A stretch of 64,000 bases of DNA from Ailurus styani (Eukaryota > Chordata > Mammalia > Carnivora > Ailuridae): positions 1,316,741 to 1,380,740 of the forward strand of contig LNAC01000108.1 in assembly GCA_002007465.1 (NCBI GenBank), given 5' to 3'. Below, piece by piece: positions 21,121 through 32,138 of the stretch. Made by a program: the position numbers and the translations under genes. Every line of letters starts with the position of its first letter. The stretch's first letter is position 1. The notes beneath the pieces are model-generated. The model had not been told where the DNA came from and searched no databases. It was given only the letters and a program-made list of their open reading frames with translations.

Positions 21121-21503
21121 CAGGTGGGGTTAATTTCCCAGCATTTCCAGTCTATGGTAGGAACTGTTAGACTGGCTTTTCCTTTGCACTTCTGGGGGAG
21201 GTGTCAGGCACAGAGATGCAGACACTTGGGGTACTAACAGCACTGAAACCTTAAAGTTATACTTAATGTTCCTCCTTCTTTTATACCCTATATTCAGCTG
21301 ATCAGTAAATTTTGTCTTCAAAACACATCCAGAATCCACAGCTACCACCTGCTATGATAATACTTCCTTTCCTGTTGAACTTTTTTGTTCTTCTTTGAGT
21401 TAATAATTGCCTTGTTTTTCATTTTAAATAGTTCTCAGTGTGACTCTCTTCCCCTCCTCCAGCTTTATTGACATATAATTGAGAAAATTGTAAGATATTT
21501 ACT

Positions 21504-21691
21504 TTTAAAGATTTTATTTATTTATTTATTTGTCAGAGAGAGAGAGAGCACAAGCAGGGAGAGTGGCAGGCAGAGGGAGAAGCAGGCTCCCCACGGAGCA
21601 AGGAACCCAAGGTAGGACTTGATCCCAGAACCCCAGGATCATGACCTGAGCCAAAGGCAGATGCTTAACTGCTTGAGCCACCCAGGTGACC
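21504..21691 (-). mobile_element. can-SINE, antisense, complete
   Basis: AATTGTAAGATATTTA lies on both sides (21486 and 21693). Confidence 0.93.
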
Positions 21692-22003
21692 CAATTGTAA
21701 GATATTTAAAGCATACATCATGGTAATTTGATATACATATACACTGTGAAAGGATTTCCACCATCTAGTTAATTAACAGATTCATCACCTCACATATTTA
21801 TTTGCTAATTTTTCTACTATATTGTTAGTCTTTCACTGATGGTTTTGTAGGAGACCTTTATAGTTAATTTTATGGTGTTTTTTTTGTGAGAAGTTTTAAT
21901 TTTTCATGTTATTAAATCTGTTGGCCTTTTTCTTTATGTTTTCCAAATTCTGTATCTAGTTTAAGAACGCCTTTCCTACCCCCTCAAAATTTGGAAATAC
22001 TCT

Positions 22004-22176
22004 TTTTTTTTTAAAGATTTATTTATTTATTTTAGAGAGAGAGTGGGGAAGGGGCCGAGGGAGACAGAGAGAAGTAGACTCTGTGCTGAGCATGGAGCCT
22101 GACGTGAGGCTTGATTTCAAGACCCTGAGATCACGATCCGAGCTGAGTCTAACTGACTGAGACACCCAGGCACCCC
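22004..22176 (-). mobile_element. can-SINE, antisense, diverged
   Basis: AAATTTGGAAATACTCT lies on both sides as the target-site duplication. Confidence 0.92.
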
Positions 22177-22616
22177 CAAATTTGGAAATACTCTATAGTT
22201 TCTAGTATTACTTTGTATTTGGAGTTTATCTGTTTTGATCAAACTGGATTCACTTGTGTGTATGGTGTGAGGAATGGTTGGAGCATATTATTTTTCCCAA
22301 ATGGATAGCCAGTTGTCCCAACAACATTTGTTACAGACATTATTTTACCCTTTAATTTGAAATACCATCTTTTTCATATACCAAATTCCAATAGATAGAT
22401 AGATGGGAGAGAAAATCTGGTCTTGCACACTTTATTCTTTTCTTTATGTTCATCTATTCTTGGGCTAATAATATTATATTTGAATAATTATAGCCTCATT
22501 GCACATTTTGATATCTGATAGGGTAAGTCCTTCCTCCTATATAGCGAACATTTTTGGTTATTCTCACATTTTTTTGTCAACCTGCCAAATTTCATTTTTA
22601 AAAAGATCAATTTGAG

Positions 22617-22822
22617 GGCGCCTGGGTGGCTCAGTGGGTTAAAGCCGCTGCCTTCGGCTCAGGTCATGATCCCAGGGTCCTGGGATCGAGGCCCACATCG
22701 GGCTCTCTGCTCGGCAGGGATCCTGCTTCCTCCTCTCTCCTCTCTCTCTGCCTGCCTCTCTGCCTACTTGTAATCTCTCTCTCTGTGTCAAATAAATAAA
22801 TAAAATCTTTAAAAAAAAAAAA
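22617..22822 (+). mobile_element. can-SINE, sense, complete and young-looking
   Basis: AAAGATCAATTTGAG flanks both ends. Poly(A) tail after AAATAAATAAATAAAATC. Confidence 0.94.
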
Positions 22823-24060
22823 AAAGATCAATTTGAGTAGAATGACATCTTTAAAATAGGTGGTCTCCCATATGTCTTTATTTATTTGGATATTCTTTAA
22901 TATCTTAGAGTAAAACTTCATAATTTTATTCATATAGGACTTTCACATTTCTCACTAAGTTTATTTCTTGATTCTTTATAGACTTTGCAGCAATTGTGAA
23001 TTGATTCTTTTCCGTGACATATTCTAATAAGTTATTGCTGGTCTGTAAGAAAGCTATTGATTTCTATATGATAATTTTATATATAACCATTTTATTAACT
23101 CTCATTAATTCTAATAATTTTTCACTTTGTTCACTTAGATTTTGTAGGCACTATCTTTCTTCTTCAAATAATACTTGCATTGTCTTTTTTTCCCCAATAT
23201 TTATACCTTTTCTTGTCTCTCAGCAATAGTTAAGTACCCCAATGCAATGTTGACTAGTCAGATGATCATTGACATGCTTTTGTTGTACTTTAACTTAGCG
23301 GGATTTGCCATTTTTATTTTAACAAGTTATTTGGTAGGTAGACTCTCAATTAGCAGAAACATGAATGTATTATCTAAACAAATTGTTGACTTAGAGTTGC
23401 TTCATTCAACAGACAGCAAGACATCATGAAAGATATTCTGCAGTTGACCTCTCTTGGTCCCCTAGAAATGTCCCGACCAGGGGAACAAGATGTTAATAGT
23501 TTGTTTGAGGTGAGTTTCATGGAGACCAAAGACCTGCCTAAAGACTTTCTGTTTCTTTTTATACCCTTTCCTTGCATGAGTAGCACAGTTTGTACATTTT
23601 ATAGTAACATGTTCAACTTAATAGGATGCACCTGCATTTAATACAAAGTATTTAATTTGATAGAATATATCTTTATATAATATTTACACATTTAACTTTG
23701 GATGATTGCCTTTGTAGGGATCATAGTGTGGGCATCCCCTTATGGGGAACCTCCACTGTAAGTACAATGTTTGCCTTTGGTTTCTGGTAGATACTTTTTA
23801 TCACATTATGGAAAGATAATAATAATAGCCAAAAGTTACTATATATTTGTAATAGTTACTGTTGAAAGTGCTTTATACATTAACTCATTTAGAAAATTTC
23901 CTTCGATTCCTAGCTTACTAATAATCATGTGGGGTTGTAGGAGTGTGTAACAAGAGTGTGGGATTTTACTGAATGCTTTTTTCAGCATCTATTGGGTTAA
24001 TCGTATGACTTTCCTCCTTTATTCTGCTACTGTAAGGAATGAAATCAATACATCTCCTAG

Positions 24061-24367
24061 TGTTGAATCAAAACCTCATGAAGTCCCCTAATCCATCAAA
24101 ATCATCACTTTTCACTAATTATCCCACTCTCCTCATGTTCTCATTTTTTCCCTCTCCCAGTCTAGATTCCATGGTACATCACTGCAATCACAGTATTGTA
24201 AATATTCATAATTCTCTTGTCACTCTCTCTTCATTATATTCACTGACAGAACTCCAAATCCTCCTAAACCCTAAAACTCCTTAATTGAGTAGTCCATGCC
24301 TGTGCCTGAGCAGTTGGACATGGCTGGAGAAAATCTCTCAACTGTGCTGTCTCAACTGAAATTTCTT
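24061..24367. other. Intergenic sequence without recognised gene
   Basis: Nothing recognisable besides possible L2-type words. Confidence 0.4.
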
Positions 24368-24548
24368 TTTTTTTTTTAAGATTTTATTTATTTATTTGAC
24401 AGAGAGAGAGAGAGAGAGCACAAGCAGGGGAAGGGGCAGAGGGAGAGGGAAGGGAGAAGCAAATGATATGGGGCTCAATCCCAGGACCCTGAGATTATGA
24501 CCTGAGCCAAAGACAAGCCCCTTAACCCACTGAGCCACCCAGGCACCC
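24368..24548 (-). mobile_element. can-SINE, antisense
   Basis: TTTTTTTTAAGATTTTATTT start, CACTGAGCCACCCAGGCACC end. TCAACTGAA(A)TTTC occurs on both sides. Confidence 0.92.
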
Positions 24549-24780
24549 ATCAACTGAATTTTCTGACTACAAATCTTAAATGAGACTCAATCCTGCCCAG
24601 GAATGTTGCTATACTCCCCAGGTATAGTTTTGTTTTCCCACTGTCCAATATGATCTTTTCTGCTCCCTTCAAACCTCCAACATACTCCATCCCCCTTCAC
24701 TTTCTTATGACTTCAATTTATAATTCATTGAGAAAGTAGAAGCATTCAGATTCATCTTCCTCCCACCTAATCTACCAACT

Positions 24781-25080
24781 TTTCTTTTCTTTTCTTTCCT
24801 TTCTTTCTTCCTTTCTTTCCCTCCCTCCCTCCCTTTCTTCCTTCCTTCCTTCCTTCCTTCCTTCCTTCCTTCCTGTCTTCTGGGGCGCCTGGGTGGCTCA
24901 GTGGGTTAAAGTCTCCGCCTTTGGCTCAGGTCATGATCTCAGGGTCCTGGGATAGAGGCCCGCATCGGGCTCTCTGCTCAGTGGGGAGCCTGCTTCCTCC
25001 TCTCTCTCTGCCTGCCTGTCTGCCTACTTGTGATCTCTCTCTCTCTGTCAAATAAATAAATAAAATCTTCCTTTCTGTCT

Positions 25081-25136
<56 letters not shown>

Positions 25137-25190
25137 TNCCTTTCTGTCTTCTTTCTTTCTTTCTTTCTTTCTTTCCTTTCCTTCTTTCAC
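24781..25190. repeat. (CTTT)n/(CTTC)n microsatellite split by a SINE
   Basis: Pyrimidine tetranucleotides lie at 24781-24880 and 25068-25190 on either side of a sense can-SINE. One N at 25138 marks an uncertain base in the repeat. Confidence 0.95.
24883..25069 (+). mobile_element. can-SINE, sense, inside the microsatellite
   Basis: Head GGGGCGCCTGGGTGGCTCAG, tail AAATAAATAAATAAAATC. A TTCCTGTCTT-like word lies at both junctions. Confidence 0.92.
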
Positions 25191-25239
25191 ACAGAGAGAT
25201 CTGCATCAACTTTTCTGATCTGCATCAAGATCCATATTC

Positions 25240-25880
25240 ACTGATTTTTCACCTGGCTCTACACTCTTAACCCACATTCTTGTGTCTTCCCAAGGATCAA
25301 ACTCCTTCTCTCTGCTGTATCATCAATTTCTCCTTCTCTACCAGATCATTTCCATCACCAAAATCACAGGCCTTAGGATCTCTCATCTTAAAACACACAT
25401 AAACACAATTCTCCCTTAACACTATATCTCTCTTCAGCTACCATTCCACTTACTCCTACTCATAGCACAACTTATGGCAAGGTTGTCTATATTTGCTTTC
25501 TCTGCTTCTTAACCTTTCATAATGATCCAACCAACCTTTTAACCTCTTCACTCCACTGAAGTTGCACTTGTCAAAGCTACCATTGACGTCTAGTTTGCCA
25601 AATTCACTTCTCTGTTGTTGTCATTGTCATCTTGATTGTCCTCTATGAAGCTTTCAACATGGCTAACCACTTCCTTAAATAATTTCTTTTATTAGCTTCA
25701 ATACTATACCACTCTCCTCATTTCCTTCCACCTCATTGGCTGATGCTTCCCAGTCTCCTTTGCTGGCTTCTTATTAAGCCAACTTCATAATGTTGGAGTG
25801 ATTCGAGACTCTATTCTCTGTCCTCTTGTCTTCTCATTCCTTTATTGATCTTATCCAGCTCTAGTGGTCCAGTTCTCTTT
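25240..25880 (+). repeat. L2 fragment, sense
   Basis: Words such as CCAACCTTTTAACCTCTTC, ACTTGTCAAAGCTACCATTG and TCCTCTATGAAGCTTTC fit the L2 sense order. The frame is fully decayed. Confidence 0.55.
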
Positions 25881-25946
25881 CTTCCTTCCTTCCCTCCTTC
25901 CTTCTCTGCTTCCTTCCTCCCTCCCTCCCTTCCTTCCTTTAAAGAT

Positions 25947-25981
<35 letters not shown>

Positions 25982-25984
25982 TTT
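25878..25984. repeat. (CTTC)n and (ATTT)n microsatellites
   Basis: CTTC/CCTCC at 25878-25940 is followed by ATTT repeats at 25945-25984, which form the tail of the adjacent SINE. Confidence 0.9.
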
Positions 25985-26173
25985 GAGAGAGAGAGAGAGA
26001 GAGAGAGACAGAGGGCACAGGTGAAGGGAGGGGCAGAGGGAGAAGGAGAGAGAGAATCTCAAGCAGACTCCCCACTGAGCACAGAGCCTGATGCAGGGCT
26101 TGATACCAGGACCCTGAGACCATGACCTAAGCTGAATGCAGATGCTTAACCATCTGAGCCACACAGGCACCCC
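25938..26173 (-). mobile_element. can-SINE, antisense, long (ATTT)n tail
   Basis: Tail complement AAAGATTTATTTATTTATTT, (GA)n at 25985-26006, head complement GAGCCACACAGGCACCCC. Confidence 0.9.
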
Positions 26174-27119
26174 ATGGATCCCAGAAGTTTTGAACAGATG
26201 TGTTTTCATTTTCACTTGTTTCATGATTTTTTTATTTTTTCTTTAATTTCCTGGTTGACCCATTCATTCTTTAGTAGGATGCTCTTTAGCCTTCATATAT
26301 TTGAACTCTTTCCAAATTTCCTCTTATGATTGAGTTCCAGGACCACAAAGCATTGTGGTCTGAAAATATGCAGGGAATGATGTCAATCTTTTGGTACCAG
26401 TTGAGACCTGATTTGTGACCCAGCATGTGATCTATTCTGGAGAATATTCTATGTGCACTCGAGAAGAATGTGTATTCTGTTGCTTTAGGATAGAATGCTC
26501 TGAATATATCTGTGAAGTCCATCTGGTCCAGTGTGTCATTCCTTGTTGATCTTCTGCTTAAATGATCTGTCCTTTGCAGTGAGTGGGGTGTTAAAGCCCC
26601 CTACTATTATTGTATCATAATTGGTGTGTTTCTTTAATTTTATTATTAATTGGTTTATATAGTTGGCTGCACCCATGTTAGGGGCATAAATATTTACAAT
26701 TGTTAGATCTTCTTGTTGAATAGACACTTTAATTATGATATAGTGTCCTTCCTCATCTCTTATTACAGTCTCTGGCTTAAGATCTAATTTGTCTGATATA
26801 AGGATTGTCACAACAGCTTCTTTTTTTAAATGTCCATTAGCATAATAAATGATTTTCCATCCCCTCACTTTAAATCTGGAGGTGTCTTTGGGTCTAAAAT
26901 GAGTCTCTTGAATATCCATGGGTCTTGCATTTTTATCCAACCTGATACCCTGTGTCTTTTGATTGGGGCATTAATCCACTTACATTTAGAGTAACTACTG
27001 AAAGATATGAATTTGTGCCATTGTATTACCTGTAAAGTCACTGTTTCTGTGTATTGTCTCTGTTCCTTTATGGTCTATGTTACTTTTGGGTTCTCTCTTC
27101 ACTTAAAGGATCCCTTTTA

Positions 27120-27321
27120 ATTTTTTTTTAAAGATTTATTTATTTATTTATTTATTTGACACAGAGATAGATCACAAGTAGGCAGAGAGGCAGGCAGAGA
27201 GAGAGGAGGAAGCAGGCTCCCTGCTGAGCAGAGAGCCCAATGCGGGCCTCTATCCCAGGACCCTGAGATCATGACCTGAGCCAAAGGCAGAGGCTTTAAC
27301 CCACTGACCCACCCAGGCACC
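27120..27321 (-). mobile_element. can-SINE, antisense, young-looking
   Basis: Long (ATTT)n tail complement at 27133-27157 and a body close to consensus; head complement CCACCCAGGCACCC. Confidence 0.92.
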
Positions 27322-27648
27322 CTGGATAAAGTATTATTGGCTGCATATTTTTCTCACTTAGCACCCTGAATACATCATGCCAGTCTTTTCTGGCCTGCCG
27401 GGTTCCTGTGGATAGGTCTACTTCCAGTCTATTATTTTGCCCTTGTAGGTTATGGACCTCTTGTCCCAAGCTGTTTTCAGGATTTTCTCTTTGTCTCTGA
27501 GATCTGCAATTTTCACTATTATATGTTAGGATGTTGACCTATTTTTATTGATTTTGAGAGGGGCTCTCTGTGCCTCCTGGACTTGAATGCCTGTTTCCTT
27601 CCCCAGATTAGGAAAGTTCTCCACTATAATTGGCTCCAATATACCTTC

Positions 27649-27690
27649 TGCCTCTCTCTGTCTCTCTCTGTCTCTCTCTCTCTCTCTCCC
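27649..27690. repeat. (CT)n microsatellite
   Basis: CTCTCTCTGT repeats in the antisense L1. Confidence 0.85.
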
Positions 27691-28270
27691 CTATTCTTCT
27701 GGGATCCCAATTATTCTAATATTGTTTTGCTTTATGGTATCACTTATCTCTCAAATTCTCCCCTCATGATCCAGTAGTTGTTTATCTCTCTTTTTCTGAG
27801 CTTATTTATTCTCCATCAATTTGTGTTCTATCACTAATTCTCTCTTCTGCCTCATTTATCCTAGCAGTTAGAGCCTCCATTTTTTATTGCATTTCACTAA
27901 TAGCCTTTTTTATTTTGGCTTGATTAGATTTTAGTTATTTTATTTCTCCAGAAAGGGCTTCCCTAGTGTCTTCTATGCTTTTTTCAAGCCCAACTAGTAT
28001 CTTTATAATTGTTATTCTGAACTCTAGTTCCAACATCTTACTTATATCCATACTGATTAGGTCTCTGGCAGTCAGTATTGCCTCTTGTTCTCTTTTCTGA
28101 GGTGAGTTTTTCCATCTTGCCATTCTGTCCAGGGAAGAATAGATGAATGAGAGAACAAAATACAAAAATGCAACAATGACCCCAGAGAAATAAAAACCAA
28201 ACAAATCAGAAGAGACCTACAACAGAAAAAATTAAATTAAATTTAAAAAGAAAGAGAGAGAGAGAATATC

Positions 28271-28468
28271 GGGCGACTGGGTGGCTCAGATTGTTGGGCG
28301 ACTGCCTCCAGCTCAGATCATGATCCCAGGGTCCTGGGATCAAGCCCCACATCATGTCATCAGGCACCTGGCTCTGCAGGGAGTCTTCTTGCTTCTCTGT
28401 CTGCCTCTCCTCCTGCTCATGCTCTCTGTCTCTCTCTCAAATGAATAAATACAATCTTAAAAAAAAAG
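28271..28468 (+). mobile_element. can-SINE, sense, diverged
   Basis: Head GGGCGACTGGGTGGCTCAGA, tail AAATGAATAAATAC. GAGAGAGAGA-type flanks on both sides. Confidence 0.88.
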
Positions 28469-28479
28469 AGAGAGAGAGA

Positions 28480-29045
28480 TAATATAGTCAGACAGGTTGA
28501 ACAGAACAGAACAATACACTGGCTCCTGTGTGTATTTTGGTCTATTTGTTAGAAGACTAGATCCAAAAATTGTAAAGAAAAAAAACTTACATATGTACAA
28601 AAATAAAATTAAATACAACGGAAGGCTAGAATGTAACTGTGAAAGTGAAAATTAAAGGACAAAAAGTAAGAAGGAATATAAGCAGACAGGTGAACAGAAC
28701 AGAGCAATACACTATATCCTGAGTATTTTGGTTTGTTCGTTAGAGGAAACTACATCTAAAAATTGTAAAGAAGGAAAAACTATATATAAATTAAATTAAA
28801 TACATTGAAAGGATAGAATGTAACTGTAGAGATGAAAATTTAAAAGCTTCAGCCAAAAGAAGAAGGAGAAGGAGAAGAAGAAGAAGAAGAAGAGGAGGAG
28901 GAGGAGGAGGAAGAGGAAGAAGAGAGAATATGATCAGACAGATGAAGAATACAGAGCCATTCACTAGATTCTGGGTATATTTTGGTTTTTTTGTTAGAAG
29001 AAACTGCATCCCAAAATTGTAGAAAAGGAAAATGTATATATAAGA
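28480..29045. repeat. Three diverged tandem blocks in the L1 leader
   Basis: The block start (A/G)CAGACAG(G/A)T, then ATTTTGGT, GTTAGA and AAAATTGTA, recurs at about 28486, 28683 and 28936. The first two units are about 197 and 250 bp apart; a GAA/GGA run lengthens the second. The third is cut at about 29045. Confidence 0.75.
28857..28925. repeat. (GAA)n/(GGA)n microsatellite
   Basis: AGAAGAAGG passes into GAGGAGGAGG; purine-only for nearly 70 bp. Confidence 0.95.
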
Positions 29046-29136
29046 ATCATGGGGGAAAAACCATGAATTCTATATACTATTTTCCTCCCCTAGTGCTGGG
29101 GTTTTATAGTTCTCTGTGATCAGTAAACTTGGTCTT

Positions 29137-29322
29137 ATTTTTTTAATATTTTATTTATTCATTTGAGAGAGAGAGAGCACAAGCAGGGGAAGAGGCAGAC
29201 AGAGATGGAGAAGCAGACTCTCTACAAAGCAGGGAGCCTGACATAGGGCTCAATCCCAGGACCCCAGGATCGTGACCTGAGTTGAAGGCAGATGTTTAAC
29301 CATCTGAGCCACCCAGGTGCCC
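29137..29322 (-). mobile_element. can-SINE, antisense, complete
   Basis: TGGTCTTA lies at both ends. Body matches the family with AAGCAGGGGAAGAGGCAG. Confidence 0.9.
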
Positions 29323-29359
29323 CTGGTCTTACCCTATTCTTTTTGTTTATTTTTTGTTT

Positions 29360-29480
29360 ATTATTAGTCTCACTTCAAGACTGAATTGCATGAGGAGAGG
29401 AACCCCATTTCTCTGGCTCACCCTTGGATCTCTATTACCTAGTCCATGATTTGGCACATGGAAAATATTCAATAAATAGT
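29360..29480 (+). repeat. L2 3' end fragment, sense
   Basis: TGCATGAGGAGAGGAACCCC to GGAAAATATTCAATAAATAG follows the L2 3' terminus. Confidence 0.6.
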
Positions 29481-29744
29481 TGCTGAAAAAATTCAGTAAC
29501 ATATAAGTCAATGAATATTTTCATATTAAGTTGATAGACTCTAAAGAACCACAAAAGTCATCTGAACTTACCTTTTTCATCATTTCAAACTTGCTTCAAC
29601 ACCCTCGGGGCCTGGAGCTCACTACTTCCTGAAAACCCTTCCCTTTGGATAAGTCTGGGTATTAGAAAGGTCTTTCTAAAATCAGTTATTCCCCACCCCC
29701 CAACCTATAGATAAAAAAGGCTTGTTTTGGGTTGGGGTGGAAGT

Positions 29745-29945
29745 CAAAGGGACTGGGCATTTTTAGAGCCCTTAAAGTGCCAGGCACAGTGTTAGGTGCT
29801 TTCCATTCATCATTTTCTTTGATCGTCTCAATAACCCTAGGAAACAGTGTCATCTCCATTTCACAGATGAGAAAGGTGAGGTTCATAGAGATAAGGTAAC
29901 TTATTCAATGTCATGTGGCCTATAGAATTGAAATTTGAGAATTAC
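29745..29945 (-). repeat. MIR fragment
   Basis: AAGTGCCAGGCACAGTG, CTCCATTTCACAGATGAG and AACTTATTCAATGTCATG are the antisense MIR order. Confidence 0.75.
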
Positions 29946-30384
29946 ACTATAGAATTGGAATTCAAATCTAGATTTATCTCATTCTCTAATTCATTCTCTT
30001 TATTTCATTTTGAGGAAGGGAGAAGAAAATCAGTTGTTCCAGTTAAAAAGTGTAGCAGAAGCAAAGACAGGAAGTAAAAGCAAACATATTAATTGATTTG
30101 TTTGTCAAAACTTCATGCACTGCCCTCCTTACTAGCTATGCCATCTCATAAAGATGGCAAAATAAAATATACTTACCAAGTCTCTTTATTCCTGGCCCTG
30201 GATCATGAATACGTAGAAAGCTGACTGTTTGAAAAATACAGAAGAGCCCCCCCCCTTTTTTTTAAGTTCCAGGAGTTCTTTTATTGCTTGACTGACAGAA
30301 CAATAAAATCAGGCAGAGGAGTCCCCAAGAAAATGAAAGTCATGTTTCATTGTTGTTTGCCCTCTGGTCCTTCATCTTCTAAGC
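29946..30384. other. Intergenic sequence without recognised gene
   Basis: No recognised element apart from a CCCCCCCC/TTTTTTTT junction at 30247-30264. Confidence 0.45.
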
Positions 30385-31160
30385 ATTTTTTTTCTTTTAT
30401 AGATATTAGACATTTATTTTTATCAAAAATGCAATCCAAGTATGAATAAATAAATGTATAAATGTATTATCTTTTAACATCTGCCTCCACCATGTTCCTT
30501 TAAATAGATGAAAGAGGTAAGTGTCTCTTCAAAGCTTATGTGGCCATAGCTGTCCCACCTATGGTTTTAAAAACGGACCATAATATACCTTCTGAAATCC
30601 CTTCTTTAACTACAGCTCATTCTGTTAAAGAAATCATGGGAAAGAAGTCCTATTGATATTGTCAACAGTCTCCAAAAGGTGAGGATGAAGGCAAGTGAGA
30701 GGGGTCTTTAGCAAACTGAGGACCATTGGAAAATCATGCAGAGACAAATCTTGTCAACAAGATACCAGCTCCTATAATTAAAGCTAGAATGCCACCCATC
30801 GCTGCTGACACAACCATGGCCACTGGTCCATCTCTTGCTACCAGTATGACTCCTATTAAGGCAACACTTCTCATGGAGTTCCAGGGTCTTCTTTCCCTCT
30901 GACTTGAACCATAATGCAGTCACTCATGAAAAATAAGCCTTCCCAAACTACAAAGCTACCTCCCAACTGCGGAGCCCTGGTTTTAACAGCTGTGAAACTC
31001 CCTTGTAGTCTGTGGTTTACCCCCACTGGAGAATTGTGAAAACCTTTGAGATCTTGAAAGATACCAGCACCTATGGGATCCATGGTAAAGGCCCCACCAC
31101 AATCATCCACAATTTGCAAGGACAAGGTTCTCACATATATTCCTCCATCTTGACTCCACC
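30385..31160 (-). pseudogene. TIMM17A: Processed pseudogene of TIMM17A
   Basis: TIMM17A is a subunit of the mitochondrial TIM23 import channel. On the minus strand the old reading frame runs from an ATG at 31148-31146 to a TAG at 30652-30650. Recognisable parts are [32 protein letters not shown] and VQVRGKEDP in one frame, then GPVAMV and AMGGIL in another. Breaks are a TGA at codon 6, a one-base loss soon after it, a one-base loss after GKEDP, a TGA after FVSA and a TGA three codons before the end. No intron is present although the parent gene is split, and the 3' side has AATAAA (complement of 30413-30418) followed by an A run (complement of about 30386-30393). It is therefore a retrocopy with no coding capacity. 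Confidence 0.9.
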
Positions 31161-31191
31161 AAAACCAAACCAAAACAAAAACCCCTTTTTT

Positions 31192-31378
31192 TGAAGTTTT
31201 TATTAAAATTCCAGTTGGTTAACATATGGTATAATATTAGCTTTAGGTATACAATACACTGATTACACACTTCCATACAACACCTGATGCTTATCATAGC
31301 AAGAGTACTCCTTAATTCCATCACCATTTCCCCCATTCCCCATCCCCCTCCCCTATGGTAATCATTTGTTTGTTAAAA
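31192..31378 (-). mobile_element. L1 3' end fragment, antisense
   Basis: TTCCAGTTGGTTAACATATGG, then GCTTATCATAGCAAGAGTAC and CCATCCCCCTCCCC, match the antisense 3' UTR of an older carnivore L1. Confidence 0.7.
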
Positions 31379-31395
31379 GAGGGTTACTTCTTTTT

Positions 31396-31587
31396 TTTTT
31401 TAAAGATTTTATTTATTTATATGACAGAGAGAGAGATTACAAGTAGGCAGAAAGGCAGGCAGAAAGAGAGGAGGAAGCAGGCTCCCTGCTGAGCAGAGAG
31501 CCCGATGCGGGCCTCGATCCCAGGACCCTGGGATCATGACCTGAGCCGAAGGCAGAGGCTTTAACCCACTGAGCCACCCAGGCGCCC
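31396..31587 (-). mobile_element. can-SINE, antisense, young-looking
   Basis: AAAAGAGGGTTACTTCTT lies on both sides (31376 and 31588), and once more at about 31617. Confidence 0.94.
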
Positions 31588-31947
31588 AAAAGAGGGTTAC
31601 TTCTTAAAAAAAAAAAAAGAGGGTTACTTCTATTTAACATTGTACTGGAGATTTAGGGCAATTAAGCAAGAATAGAAAAGAAAAAGCATCCATATTAGAA
31701 AAGAGAAAGTTAAAACTATCTCTATTTGCAGATAACATGATTTTATATATAGAAGATGCTACAAAAGATCCACACACACAAGAATTAACTGCTAGAGGTA
31801 ATAAACATATTCAGTAAGGTCGTGGATGCAAGACTAATATTAAAAAAGTATATTTTTATATATTAGCAATGAACAATCCAAAAATGAAATTAAGAAGACA
31901 GTTCCACTTATAATATTACCAAAAAGAATAAAATACTCAGGAATAAT

Positions 31948-32138
31948 TTTTTTTAAGATTTTATTTATTTATTTTTGAGAGCAAGAACATGAGCAGGGGG
32001 AAGGGCAGAGGAAGAGGGAGAAGGACAAGCAGACTCCCTGCTGAGCGGGAAGCCTGATGTAGAGCTTGATCCCAGGACCCTGAGAACATGGCCTGAGCCG
32101 AAGGCAGATGCTTAACTGACTGAGCCCCCCAGGCAACC
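31948..32138 (-). mobile_element. can-SINE, antisense
   Basis: CTCAGGAATAA flanks both sides (31936 and 32139). Confidence 0.92.

Larger units (their letters stand above)
21440..24060 (-). mobile_element. Old L1, antisense, with three SINE insertions
   Basis: The 3' UTR is at the left (CAGCTTTATTGACATATAATTG near 21461). ORF2 words follow in antisense: GGTTGGAGCATATTATTTTT near 22278, TTGCAGCAATTGTGAATTG near 22985, and TCAGCATCTATTGGGTTAAT near 23983. SINEs lie at 21504, 22003 and 22617. The part at 23400-23930 is not clearly L1. Confidence 0.65.
26180..29045 (-). mobile_element. L1, antisense: endonuclease part of ORF2, ORF1 region and 5' leader
   Basis: On the minus strand, frames at 26940-26536 and 26522-26286 match the N-terminal endonuclease of L1 ORF2: IQETHF, EGHYIIIK, IVNIYAPN, then YTFFSSAH and SDHNALW. 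The catalytic GDFN motif reads GGFN, so the enzyme would be dead even without the frame breaks. A frame at 28204-27935 carries MARWKNSPQKREQEAIL and a coiled-coil-like stretch typical of L1 ORF1. Repeated blocks at 28480-29045 look like a 5' leader. SINEs at 27120 and 28271 interrupt it. Confidence 0.8.

Noticed and set aside
28480..29045. Tandem blocks as a satellite array
   Set aside because: Only three diverged units, placed where an L1 leader is expected.
30708..30923. 71-codon frame inside the TIMM17A pseudogene
   Set aside because: It is in a different frame from the ancestral protein and has no independent support.
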